Assembly: GCF_000504165.1 (NCBI RefSeq)
Contig: NZ_KI632505.1
Span: forward strand, 872,738-936,737
Origin: Bacillus sp. FJAT-14578
GTDB lineage: Bacteria; Bacillota; Bacilli; Bacillales; Bacillaceae_H
Reading direction: 5' to 3'
DNA: 64,000 bases
This document shows, in pieces, positions 16,407 through 23,944 of the stretch. A program made the translations under genes and the position numbers. Each line of letters opens with the position of its first letter. The first letter of the stretch is position 1. Under the pieces are notes generated by a model. It was not told the origin of the DNA, ran no database searches, and saw only the letters and a program-made list of their open reading frames with translations.

Positions 16407-17296
16407 AACGGAACACGTATTGGCATCGACATGTAAGAGAAGGAATAAACAATTTTAAAAGAAATGGCTCGATGACCGTTGCTTCCGTTAGCTCCCTGGC
16501 TTTTATGCTCTTCCTCATTGGGCTAACGGTCTTACTAACCTTAAATTTGAACCATCTGACTACGAAAGTAGAGAAAAATGTTGAAATAAATGTCTATCTG
16601 AAAAATTCTGATTCTACAGATCTAAAAGCACTCACAGACACTATACAATCCTTTGAACATGTGTCATCCGTTGAGTTTATTTCAAAAAATGAAGGGCTTC
16701 AAAGTTTTATGAAAAGCTTAGGAGATGAAGGCGCAGCTTTTCAAACATTAAAAGAGGATAACCCTTTAAATGACTTATTGGTTATTAAAACAAAGCAGCC
16801 GCAAGATGTAACAGCTGTTGCGAAACAGATAGAAAAATTAGACGGAGTGGATAAAGTGGTGTACGCAGAGAGCGTGGTAAATCCCCTGTTTACATCAACG
16901 AAACTAGCTCGTATCATCGGGGTTATTTTTATTATTTGCCTTACTTTGATTGCTGTTCATTTAGTGACAAATACGATAAAACTAACGGTGTTAGCCAGAA
17001 AAGAAGAAATCCAGCTAAGAAAGTTGATAGGAGCCAGCAACCATTTTATCAGATTCCCTTTTTATATAGAAGGCTCACTCATTGGGCTTTTAGGGGCATC
17101 CATCGCCAGCATACTCGTTGTAATCGGATACTATTTTACTTATAGCTATTTCAATAAATATATAGATATTGCTTTTCTTAAGCTCATTTCTCCGATGCCT
17201 CTCCTTCCTATTTTTTGCTTGACTCTTCTTACCTTTGGTCATTTAATCGGAATTTGGGGCGCCCTTTCATCGTTAAGGCGCATATTAAAAATATAA
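16403..17296 (+). CDS. ftsX: FtsX-like membrane protein
   Basis: The TTG start at 16403 overlaps the ftsE stop (TTGA), so the pair is translationally coupled. 297 residues: cytosolic N-terminus with RHVREGINNFKRNGSMTVAS (typical FtsX), membrane helix 1 near residues 25-47, an outer domain of about 120 residues (VEINVYLKN... through VVYAESVVNP), then three helices near 175-195, 222-245 and 265-290. The cytosolic loop with LRKLIGASN is the FtsX/MacB coupling helix. The outer domain is expected to hold the coiled coil of the secreted hydrolase encoded first in this operon. Confidence 0.87.
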   Translation: MKRNTYWHRHVREGINNFKRNGSMTVASVSSLAFMLFLIGLTVLLTLNLNHLTTKVEKNVEINVYLKNSDSTDLKALTDTIQSFEHVSSVEFISKNEGLQSFMKSLGDEGAAFQTLKEDNPLNDLLVIKTKQPQDVTAVAKQIEKLDGVDKVVYAESVVNPLFTSTKLARIIGVIFIICLTLIAVHLVTNTIKLTVLARKEEIQLRKLIGASNHFIRFPFYIEGSLIGLLGASIASILVVIGYYFTYSYFNKYIDIAFLKLISPMPLLPIFCLTLLTFGHLIGIWGALSSLRRILKI

Positions 17297-17325
17297 TCGT
17301 ACTATTGAATCTACAGAATATCCTC

Positions 17326-17376
17326 ATAGGAAAGGCCCACACCAACCTGGTATGGGCCTTTCCTATTACTTCTATT
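17326..17376 (+). terminator. Terminator of the ftsEX-like operon; sequence duplicated at 53.9 kb
   Basis: AGGAAAGGCCCA pairs with TGGGCCTTTCCT around CACCAACCTGGTA, with a weak T-rich tail. The 51-base segment recurs at 53880-53930 with two differences (GG to AA) that break the stem there. Confidence 0.7.
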
Positions 17377-17515
17377 CAATTGATAGAAAACACATTTTTA
17401 ATGACTAAAATTTTCTTCAGTACATTAATCCTATGTAAATATTACTATTCTTTTGAGTTTTTGTGTTAACATCTATAATAATTAACCACCAATTTTTATG
17501 CTAAAGGAGATACTT

Positions 17516-17614
17516 ATGAACCGTTTAATTAGTAATATCAGCACACAAGTTCTGGATAGTCAATCTGTATTAGCTGCTCTCGAGTCCAATTTAGCTATGA
17601 TAGAATTCAATTAA
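17516..17614 (+). pseudogene. N-terminal stub of a PAS-containing chemotaxis transducer
   Basis: AAAGGAGATACTT precedes ATG 17516. The frame reads MNRLISNISTQVLDSQSVLA, continues with ALESNLAMIEFN, and stops after 32 codons. The SNLAMIEFN block is the usual first strand of PAS-type methyl-accepting chemotaxis proteins of Bacillus; the PAS core, HAMP and signalling domains are absent. A copy of the GTCAGTCCCC repeat begins 38 bases further on and may mark the deletion joint. Confidence 0.5.
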
Positions 17615-17651
17615 CTATATAAATCGATTTAGAAAATCCGACAGGAAAACT

Positions 17652-17698
17652 GGGTCCAGTCCCCCACTATAGTCATACTTTAATTCAGCACTGACACC
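17652..17698. repeat. GGTGTCAGTCCCC-type repeat, degenerate copy
   Basis: It shares the core CCCCCACTATAGT and TACTTTAATTCAGCA with copies at 56273-56324 and 58861-58906. The right arm has lost its GGGG, so the hairpin is weak. Confidence 0.65.
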
Positions 17699-17871
17699 AT
17701 TGCCAGGAAGTTAATGGGCCAGCATGTATAGATTCCATGCCGCTTGAAATACAGGCGGCCGTTTCAAAAGACGTGAATCCCGGTAAGAATGATGAAAGGT
17801 TGTTCCAAGACGCCTGTGCTATAATAAAAAGTATGAAACAAAGTATATTTCATTTCTAGGAGACGATGATC

Positions 17872-18036
17872 GTGAATTTAGGATTTGGTGAACTTGTTTT
17901 AATTCTATTTATTGCCTTGCTTTTATTTGGATCAAAAAAATTACCGGAGCTCGGTCGCGCAACCGGCAAAAGCTTAAAGGAATTCAAAGATGCTACACGT
18001 GATATGATAGAAGAAGACCAACCTGCCGACAAATAA
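17872..18036 (+). CDS. tatA: TatA-type twin-arginine translocase component
   Basis: 54 residues from GTG 17872 (AGGAG at 9 bases; an ATG six bases earlier is too close to it). The protein has one membrane helix (GFGELVLILFIALLLFGSKK), the family hinge KKLPELGRATGKSLKEFK and a short acidic amphipathic tail (DMIEEDQPADK). TatA multimers form the pore for folded proteins brought by TatC. No tatC is nearby, so it must work with a TatC encoded elsewhere; orphan tatA genes are common in Bacillus. A good terminator follows. Confidence 0.9.
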   Translation: MNLGFGELVLILFIALLLFGSKKLPELGRATGKSLKEFKDATRDMIEEDQPADK

Positions 18037-18100
18037 AGCGAACCTGTCCAACATCTGGAAAATTTTGTTGTGAAAAGTAAAAATGTATAATTTTATCAAA

Positions 18101-18141
18101 TACAAAAGGCATGTACATGGAATGTGTACATGCCTTTTGTA
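18101..18141. terminator. Rho-independent terminator after tatA
   Basis: TACAAAAGGCATGTACA pairs with TGTACATGCCTTTTGTA over 17 bases. The A and T runs on both sides allow use in either direction, so it may also end the ABC operon. Confidence 0.8.
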
Positions 18142-18244
18142 TTTGATTATGACTTTATTCAGAGTAAACGTTAACTGTGAAGTCTCAAATAATGACTTTG
18201 GCTATCCAAAACCTTCATTCCTCTTGTTTCGTTAACTTTAAAAA

Positions 18245-18991
18245 TTATTTCAAGCTGCGGTTTAAGAAAGCTTTCGTTCGTTCAAACCTTGGGTTCGTAA
18301 ACAAATCTGCAGGAGCACCGGATTCGACAATCTCCCCATTGTCCATGAAAACGACCCTGTTTGCCACTTCCTTGGCGAATCCCATTTCGTGTGTCACCAC
18401 AATCATCGTCATTTTCTCTTGAGCCAGGTCTTTCATGACTTGTAGTACTTCACCCGTCAATTCTGGATCCAAGGCGGAAGTAGGCTCATCAAACAGCAGA
18501 ATTTCCGGGTTCATCATAAGAGCCCGGGCAATTGCCACTCTTTGTTTTTGTCCGCCTGAGAGCTTAGCCGGATATGCTGATGCACGATCAGAGAGCCCAA
18601 TTTTTTCAAGAAGCTCATTGCTTCTTTGTTGAATGTCAGAGGACGATTCCTTCTTTACCATTCTGGGAGCGAGCTCCAAATTTTCTTTGACCGTGAGATG
18701 GGGAAAGAGGTTAAAATGTTGAAAGACCATACCCATCTTGCCAGTAATCTGTTTGATTTCTTGAGGTTTTGCGTATATTCCATCCTTCACCAGATGATTG
18801 CCGGATACACAGATACTGCCGCCGTCTATTTCTTCGAGATGGACCAGACTGCGGAGCATCGTGCTTTTTCCAGAACCGGAGGGACCGATTACTGCTACCA
18901 CATCGTTTTTATTTACATCAAAAGTAATCTGTTTTAATACATCCAGCTTGCCATATGACTTTTTAAGATTGGATACTTCAATAATAGCCAC
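18245..18991 (-). CDS. Polar amino-acid ABC transporter ATPase (GlnQ-like)
   Basis: I choose GTG 18991 ([13 protein letters not shown]...), 7 bases from GAAGGAGG; the ATG two codons earlier touches that site. About 248 residues with Walker [11 protein letters not shown]-loop FQHFNLFPH, signature LSGGQKQR, Walker B LLFDEP, D-loop SALDPEL and switch TH(E)MGFA, all in the polar amino-acid (PAAT) subfamily style. It powers import through the permease encoded just upstream. The three genes run binding protein, permease, ATPase in one transcript. Confidence 0.9.
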   Translation of the reverse strand: MAIIEVSNLKKSYGKLDVLKQITFDVNKNDVVAVIGPSGSGKSTMLRSLVHLEEIDGGSICVSGNHLVKDGIYAKPQEIKQITGKMGMVFQHFNLFPHLTVKENLELAPRMVKKESSSDIQQRSNELLEKIGLSDRASAYPAKLSGGQKQRVAIARALMMNPEILLFDEPTSALDPELTGEVLQVMKDLAQEKMTMIVVTHEMGFAKEVANRVVFMDNGEIVESGAPADLFTNPRFERTKAFLNRSLK

Positions 18992-19006
18992 ATTCATCCC
19001 TCCTTC

Positions 19007-19666
19007 TTATTCAAATTTGAACCGACGTTCAAGCCACTTAAAGATCATAGTTAACACGAGCGTCATAATCAAATAAATAAAGCCTGCAACGAAAAATGGC
19101 ACGATTGTAAAGTCACGATTGACAGCCGTTTGAGCAAAGTGTAACAATTCCGGTACAGCAACCGCATAGAGCAGCGCGGTATCCTTGACCAATGTCACAG
19201 ATTCGTTAGCCACAGCCGGAAGTGCAATGCGGAACATTTGAGGCAAGATGATTTTTGTCATCGTCTGCCATTTACTCAAGCCGAGGACCTGGGATGCCTC
19301 ATATTGGCCTTTATCAATAGCCAGAAGACCGCCGCGAAAGATTTCGGCAAAATAGGCTGCATAGTTCAAAATAAACCCTAAACAAGCTGCGACAAAGCGA
19401 TCCAGAACCAAATATTCACCAATCACAGGCAGCATCGGCAGACCGAAACATATAAACAACAGCTGGAGCAAGAGCGGGGTTCCACGCAACACGTAAATAT
19501 AGCCCTCAGCAAGCCTGGAAAGAGGCTTGAAACTGCTTCTTACAGCCAGCGTTAACATAAAACCCAGTGGAATCGACACCACAATGGCAATCAAAAACAA
19601 GAGGACTGTCATCTGTGCCCCTTCCAGCATTGGTATAAGTATTGATTTAATATAATCAAAAGACAT
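19007..19666 (-). CDS. Polar amino-acid ABC transporter permease
   Basis: ATG 19666 follows TTGGAGGAATCC. 219 residues with five membrane helices, the HisM/GlnP layout: RGTPLLLQLLFICFGLP near residue 60 and the EAA loop YEASQVLGLSKWQTMTKIILPQ near 143, which contacts the ATPase. It forms the membrane pore, probably as a homodimer, since only one permease gene is present. The ATPase gene starts 15 bases after its stop. Confidence 0.9.
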   Translation of the reverse strand: MSFDYIKSILIPMLEGAQMTVLLFLIAIVVSIPLGFMLTLAVRSSFKPLSRLAEGYIYVLRGTPLLLQLLFICFGLPMLPVIGEYLVLDRFVAACLGFILNYAAYFAEIFRGGLLAIDKGQYEASQVLGLSKWQTMTKIILPQMFRIALPAVANESVTLVKDTALLYAVAVPELLHFAQTAVNRDFTIVPFFVAGFIYLIMTLVLTMIFKWLERRFKFE

Positions 19667-19685
19667 AAAAGGATTCCTCCAAAAA

Positions 19686-19718
19686 CAAAACAGGGTTTCC
19701 CAAGGAAATCCTGTTTTG
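19686..19718 (-). terminator. Intra-operon hairpin between binding protein and permease
   Basis: On the minus strand CAAAACAGGATTTCC pairs with GGAAACCCTGTTTTG and is followed by TTTTTGG. Placed right after the binding-protein gene, it probably reduces read-through so that the binding protein is made in excess. Confidence 0.7.
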
Positions 19719-19732
19719 CCTTATATTCGTTA

Positions 19733-20512
19733 TTACTTTAATACTTTATCTTCCCCAAACCACTTTTTAGAGATTTCTGCGGCAGTGCCGTCCTCATTGA
19801 TCTCATCGAGTGCTTTTTGAAGCTTTTCAAGCAATGCCTCATTACCTTTTTTAACACCTACTCCATATTCTTCAGGAGCAAGAGATTCATCGAGCACCTT
19901 AAAAGTATCTTGCTCTTTCGTCATATAGTAATTAATGACAATCTCATCAATCACTACCGCATCCAAGCGGCCGCTCTTTAAGTCATTCAAGGCAGAAACA
20001 TTGTCGGCAAACTCTGTAACTGTCTTAATTTTAGATTTGATAGGATCAGCATTTAAGGCATCTGCTGCAGAAGAAAGAGATTGAAGACCTACAACTTTGC
20101 CTTCTAAATCAGCTAGTTTAGTAAGATTTGAATCTGCCATGGTGACAACCACCTGTGCATTTTTCAAATAAGGCTTTGTGAAAAGAACCTTCTCTTTACG
20201 TTCATCTGTGATCGTGTATCCGTTCCAAATGAGATCAATTCGTCCGCTGCTTAGCTCAGATTCTTTTGTTTTCCAGTCGATGGGTTGAAATTTAACCTTC
20301 ATTCCCATTTTTTCTGCAGCTGCTTTGGCATAGTCGATGTCAAAACCAACAATCTCGTTATTCTCATCCCGGAACCCCATAGGAGCGAATTTATCGTCAA
20401 TACCAATCACCAGCGTGTCGTCCTCTTTCTCTGTCGATTTAGAGTTAGAGCACCCTGCAACGATTGAGAGTACCGCTGTTATTACTAGAATAATAGTTGC
20501 TAAACGTTTCAT
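19733..20512 (-). CDS. Amino-acid ABC transporter substrate-binding lipoprotein
   Basis: 259 residues starting at ATG 20512 after AGGTGGTATTCTC. The signal peptide ends in the lipobox IVAGC, so Cys21 would be lipid-anchored on the outer face of the membrane. The mature protein is a type II binding fold of the SBP_bac_3 family: LVIGIDDKFAPMGFRDENN at the first strand, GFDIDYAKAAAEKMG, and DLIWNGYTITDERKEKVLFT with the usual ligand-contact region. Substrate is a polar amino acid or cystine-like compound; this cannot be narrowed further from sequence alone. Confidence 0.9.
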   Translation of the reverse strand: MKRLATIILVITAVLSIVAGCSNSKSTEKEDDTLVIGIDDKFAPMGFRDENNEIVGFDIDYAKAAAEKMGMKVKFQPIDWKTKESELSSGRIDLIWNGYTITDERKEKVLFTKPYLKNAQVVVTMADSNLTKLADLEGKVVGLQSLSSAADALNADPIKSKIKTVTEFADNVSALNDLKSGRLDAVVIDEIVINYYMTKEQDTFKVLDESLAPEEYGVGVKKGNEALLEKLQKALDEINEDGTAAEISKKWFGEDKVLK

Positions 20513-20632
20513 AATTAGAGAATACCACCTTTACCTGAATGTCATTTTACTTTAGTGCATTAACATGTTATCAGACTATAACATTGTAACACTACCGTAA
20601 TATAAATACAATATCTATGTGAATGATAAAAT

Positions 20633-20677
20633 AAAAAGCCGATTTCCCCATACTTACGTGGGAAAATCGGCTTTTTT
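20633..20677 (-). terminator. Terminator at the end of the lar operon
   Basis: AAAAAGCCGATTTCCC pairs with GGGAAAATCGGCTTTTTT; on the minus strand a T-run follows. It lies 100 bases beyond larC and directly after a TetR-gene remnant that may be its original owner. Confidence 0.8.
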
Positions 20678-20679
20678 AT

Positions 20680-20739
20680 TTAGTATACAATGCCAAAGAG
20701 AATCAAGCTCCAAACCACTTCAAATTCCTGATTGATAGA
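20680..20739 (-). pseudogene. C-terminal scrap of a TetR-family gene
   Basis: The minus strand reads SINQEFEVVWSLILFGIVY and then stop. It closely matches the C-terminus of the TetR regulator at 43399-43980 (AIDQEFEMVWNLILSGIIQ, stop), at the DNA level as well. Only about 20 codons remain, placed between larC and the terminator, and they mark an old deletion. Confidence 0.7.
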
Positions 20740-20776
20740 GGAGTTTCCTGTATCTATTGACCTAAGAGAGATTAAA

Positions 20777-21277
20777 TTATTCCCTATGGTTCCTTCCTAT
20801 TTCTTCCCATATTTTTTGATAAACTTCTTTTATGGGAATGTTATTTTCTTGCGCAATTTTACGACAATCCTCATATTCTGGAGCATTTTGAACGATTTTC
20901 CCCTGATGTAGACCTTGTTTGACTGTTACTTCTCCCCAAGGTGTTTGTACTTTATAAAATTTTCGGGCTAATCGATGGACATACAACGGATAGTAACGAA
21001 TGCCGAGCGTTGTCGTTTCAGCAAACAATATTTTTTTCATCACTTCGACTTTCTTTTGTTCACATAATAATTGCAGCATCACTCCGGGGCGGTTCTTCTT
21101 CATATAAATAGGAGTATAAAACACATCATTAGCGCCGGCCTCAAATAATTTGTCCATCACATAACCGAGCCACTCTCCGGATATATCATCCAGATTTACT
21201 TCCACCTTAACCATTTCTTGATCAACATGTTCTTCACTATGTAAAAATTGTTGTGACATATAACTCCCTGCTTTCAA
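20777..21277 (-). CDS. larC2: LarC C-terminal part (nickel insertion for NPN cofactor)
   Basis: Second half of the nickel insertase LarC: VKVEVNLDDISGEWLGYVMD, FEAGANDVFYTPIYMKKNRPG and LGIRYYPLYVHRLAR are its hallmark blocks. The frame overlaps larC1 by four bases (TTGA) and is -1 to it. A separate start could be TTG 21277 or ATG 21259 (AGGGAG at 4 bases). In Lactobacillus plantarum LarC is made as one protein from larC1 and larC2 by ribosomal frameshifting, and the same may occur here. As a free piece it would lack the nickel-binding N-terminal domain. Length is 166 residues from the TTG. Confidence 0.85.
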   Translation of the reverse strand: MKAGSYMSQQFLHSEEHVDQEMVKVEVNLDDISGEWLGYVMDKLFEAGANDVFYTPIYMKKNRPGVMLQLLCEQKKVEVMKKILFAETTTLGIRYYPLYVHRLARKFYKVQTPWGEVTVKQGLHQGKIVQNAPEYEDCRKIAQENNIPIKEVYQKIWEEIGRNHRE

Positions 21278-22041
21278 GATAAAGAGGTACCTAGTATGAT
21301 ACGTAAAACATTTGGATGTGCAGGGAAATCCTTTGTTCCTGCTCCATATCCGATTGATTCAACATTCAGGGACGGAATTGATCCAAAGTCGTTAACAAGA
21401 GCCGATAGAATACCGGCGCCTGTCGGTGTTGTTAATTCCGCTTCAATGTTACTTGCTTGAATGGGGACTCCCTTTAAAATTTCCAAAGTAGCTGGTGCCG
21501 GTATCGGATAGATTCCGTGCTCAATCTTAATCTGCCCATTCCCGACAGGAACCCCTGAAGATACAATTCGTAATATCCCCAAATGATCGATTAAAATGCA
21601 TGTCCCAACGACATCAATGATAGAATCAACAGCACCAACCTCGTGAAAATGAACTTTTTCAAATGGAATGTTATGAATCTTCGCTTCTGCCCTTCCAATT
21701 TTTTCGAAAATATTAAGTGCCATCGTCTGCACATTTTCATTTAATCCAGCATTTTTAATGATTTCAACAATATCCGAGTAATGCCTATGATGATGGTGAT
21801 GGTGATGGTGGTGGTGCTCATGGTCATGATCCGTTTCTTTTTCAGTCAGGATCACATCAAATTTTGTTGCAGAAATTCCTTTTTTAACAACTTTTTCCCA
21901 TTTTAGTTCATATTCAGAATTTAAATCAAGTTTGTTTAATTCTGTTTCAAGAATATGAACGTCTGCTCCTATATCGATAAGTGCACCGATTGTCATATCA
22001 CCGCTGATTCCAGAAAAACAATCAAAATATAGCGTCTTCAT
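21274..22041 (-). CDS. larC1: LarC N-terminal part with His-rich insert
   Basis: 255 residues from ATG 22041 (AAAGGATGAGATGAA). It opens with the LarC signature MKTLYFDCFSGISGDMTIGA, and FHEVGAVDSIIDVVG near residue 130 is also diagnostic. LarC uses CTP to place nickel in the pincer nucleotide made by LarB and LarE. Residues about 72-87 are a striking His run (DHDHE, ten His, then RH), a likely nickel store or chaperone segment. The frame ends with LGTSLS and TGA where most LarC proteins continue, so a -1 shift into larC2 is needed for the full 420-residue enzyme. It follows larB by 14 bases. Confidence 0.9.
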   Translation of the reverse strand: MKTLYFDCFSGISGDMTIGALIDIGADVHILETELNKLDLNSEYELKWEKVVKKGISATKFDVILTEKETDHDHEHHHHHHHHHHRHYSDIVEIIKNAGLNENVQTMALNIFEKIGRAEAKIHNIPFEKVHFHEVGAVDSIIDVVGTCILIDHLGILRIVSSGVPVGNGQIKIEHGIYPIPAPATLEILKGVPIQASNIEAELTTPTGAGILSALVNDFGSIPSLNVESIGYGAGTKDFPAHPNVLRIILGTSLS

Positions 22042-22055
22042 TTCATCTCATCCTT

Positions 22056-22823
22056 TTAGCCCGTTATATTTTTGTGATGATTTTTATGAATTAATGTTGC
22101 ATAATAACCGGCACCAAAACCGTTATCGATATTCACAACGCTGATTCCTGGGGAACAGGCATTAAGCATAGACAGTAATGCCGAAAGCCCTTGGAAGTTC
22201 GCACCATATCCAATACTTGTTGGCACTGCAACAATAGGATTACTAATTAATCCGCCAACCACGCTTGCAAGTGCCCCTTCCATTCCAGCAACAGCGATCG
22301 TGACGGTAGCATGTTCAATTTCATCGAGATAATGAAAAAGCCGATGAATACCAGCCACGCCTACATCATAAATTCGTCTGACTGAAGCTCCAAATGCTTC
22401 AGCAGTAACCGCAGCCTCCTCTGCAACTGACAAATCGGAAGTTCCTGCACATACAACGGCAATATACCCTTTATATAGAACATCCGGCTCATCTGCATGC
22501 TTCCAAAATAGCGCTCTGGCTTCTGGATTGTAGACCATATCAGGAACAGCCTCCATTACCTTAAGGGCTTTCTCCCGATCTACTCTTGTAGCCAGCACAC
22601 GATTCATATTTTGCTTTAAAGCCAAAATAATGGATATGATTTGTTCGGCGCTCTTCCCTTCACCATAGACGACTTCCGGAAACCCCGTACGATTTTGTCT
22701 TTGATGATCTAATTTAGCAAAGCCCATATCCTCAAATTTAACTAGCATGGTTTTTGCCTGTTCTACATCTATCGTTCCGTCTCTTACTTGTTTCAAGATG
22801 GACTCTAAACTTCTGTTTTCCAT
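22056..22823 (-). CDS. larB: LarB, pyridinium-3,5-biscarboxylic acid mononucleotide synthase
   Basis: 255 residues from ATG 22823 after TAGAGGTGAATCCACA. LarB carboxylates and hydrolyses nicotinic acid adenine dinucleotide as the first step of nickel-pincer nucleotide synthesis. The C-terminal half is a PurE-like (AIRC) domain: VVCAGTSDLSVAEEAA near residue 120, DVGVAGIHRLFHYL near 150, VAVAGMEGALASVVGGL-type glycine loop near 175, and VPTSIGYGANFQGLSALLSM near 205. The N-terminal third (YGEGKSAEQI) is the family-specific region. It lies between larE (13 bases upstream) and larC1. Confidence 0.93.
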   Translation of the reverse strand: MENRSLESILKQVRDGTIDVEQAKTMLVKFEDMGFAKLDHQRQNRTGFPEVVYGEGKSAEQIISIILALKQNMNRVLATRVDREKALKVMEAVPDMVYNPEARALFWKHADEPDVLYKGYIAVVCAGTSDLSVAEEAAVTAEAFGASVRRIYDVGVAGIHRLFHYLDEIEHATVTIAVAGMEGALASVVGGLISNPIVAVPTSIGYGANFQGLSALLSMLNACSPGISVVNIDNGFGAGYYATLIHKNHHKNITG

Positions 22824-22836
22824 TGTGGATTCACCT

Positions 22837-23646
22837 CTAGTTGTGACTTGTTGTTAATACTTTATTCATACTTCCACTCATATAGCCTAGAAGATCAAGA
22901 GTGACAAATTTATATCCAAAAGATTGGAGATTTGCAATGATATCGTTATGATGTGTCAGAATGAGTTGCATATCCTGCGGCTCCACTTCGATTCTGGCAA
23001 TCTCTTGATGTGTTCTAACGCGGACTTGTCTAACTCCCAATTTCTTTAAATAGGCCTCAGATCTTTCTATCTTTGTTAACTTTTCTTGAGTGATTTTTTC
23101 ACCATAAGCAATTCGTGAAGATAAACAAGCAAACGATGGTTTTTCCCAGGTAGGTAAGTTTAGTTGTTTGGAAAGTTCACGGATTTCCTCTTTATAAAGA
23201 TTCGCTTCCTGAAGCGGGCCGCGGACACCATGCTCTTGGGCTGCACGAACTCCAGGACGATGCTCACTCATATCATCAGCAATCAAACCATATACGACAT
23301 TTTTAAATCCTTTTTGTCTCACAATGGGGACTATTTGTTCAAACAATCCATTTTTACAGAAATAACAGCGATTCTGATCATTTTCTATATAACCGGGAAT
23401 ATTCAGTTCAGATGTTTCAATTATTTGATGTGGTACTCCAATTAACTCGGCCAGTTCCTTAGCCTCTTCTAATTCACTAGTTGGGTAAGTTTCAGAATCA
23501 GCCGTAATCGCCAGAACTTTGTCTGCTCCTAAAACGTCTACTGCAACCTTTAATAGAAACGTACTATCTACACCGCCTGAAAAAGCTACAACAACATTTT
23601 CCATATCTTTTAGAATTTCTCTAAGTTGTTCGTATTTCTCTTCCAT
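22837..23646 (-). CDS. larE: LarE, ATP-dependent sulfur transferase
   Basis: I choose ATG 23646 (MEEKYEQL), 7 bases after GGGGG; an upstream ATG at 23664 lacks a site. 269 residues of the PP-loop ATP pyrophosphatase family with the SGGVDST loop near residue 24. LarE activates the pyridinium carboxylates with ATP and turns them into thiocarboxylates. Three cysteines stand out: CYFC (in NRCYFCKNG) and PSFACLSSR. The last matches the sacrificial Cys176 of L. plantarum LarE; a CxxC plus this Cys is the set that binds a 4Fe-4S cluster in Thermotoga-type LarE, which would make the enzyme catalytic rather than self-consuming. Confidence 0.92.
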   Translation of the reverse strand: MEEKYEQLREILKDMENVVVAFSGGVDSTFLLKVAVDVLGADKVLAITADSETYPTSELEEAKELAELIGVPHQIIETSELNIPGYIENDQNRCYFCKNGLFEQIVPIVRQKGFKNVVYGLIADDMSEHRPGVRAAQEHGVRGPLQEANLYKEEIRELSKQLNLPTWEKPSFACLSSRIAYGEKITQEKLTKIERSEAYLKKLGVRQVRVRTHQEIARIEVEPQDMQLILTHHNDIIANLQSFGYKFVTLDLLGYMSGSMNKVLTTSHN

Positions 23647-23709
23647 CTGCATACCCCCTAGCATAGCTGAATGATGAACTATCTTTATATAGATTCATTA
23701 ACTATCTCA

Positions 23710-23755
23710 GTGTTATAAAATCATATTTTCTTAGGAAAATGTGATTTTATAACAC
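23710..23755. other. Large near-perfect hairpin upstream of larE
   Basis: GTGTTATAAAATCA and TGATTTTATAACAC are perfect 14-base arms, and the stem continues through ATTTTC/GAAAAT with one mismatch. It lies 64 bases before larE and about 190 bases after the sugar-acid operon ends. There is no T-run, so an operator or RNA processing site is as likely as a terminator. Confidence 0.6.
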
Positions 23756-23944
23756 TCTTTAATTATAATCCAATTTTTTCTCGAATAAAAAGTGAATATT
23801 AAAAAAATAAAGCGATTTCAAAAACAAATACCATTTATATGTAATCTATAAATATAGCAGCATTTAAGAAATAAATGTTCTTTTGAAGGAATTTTTGTTT
23901 TCGAATATGGAGATAATTGCTCTCGTCGGCATCCGCGGCTTGGA

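Noticed and set aside
17215-17469. Open frame overlapping the end of ftsX and its terminator
   Set aside because: Runs through a terminator hairpin and is in a shadow frame of ftsX.
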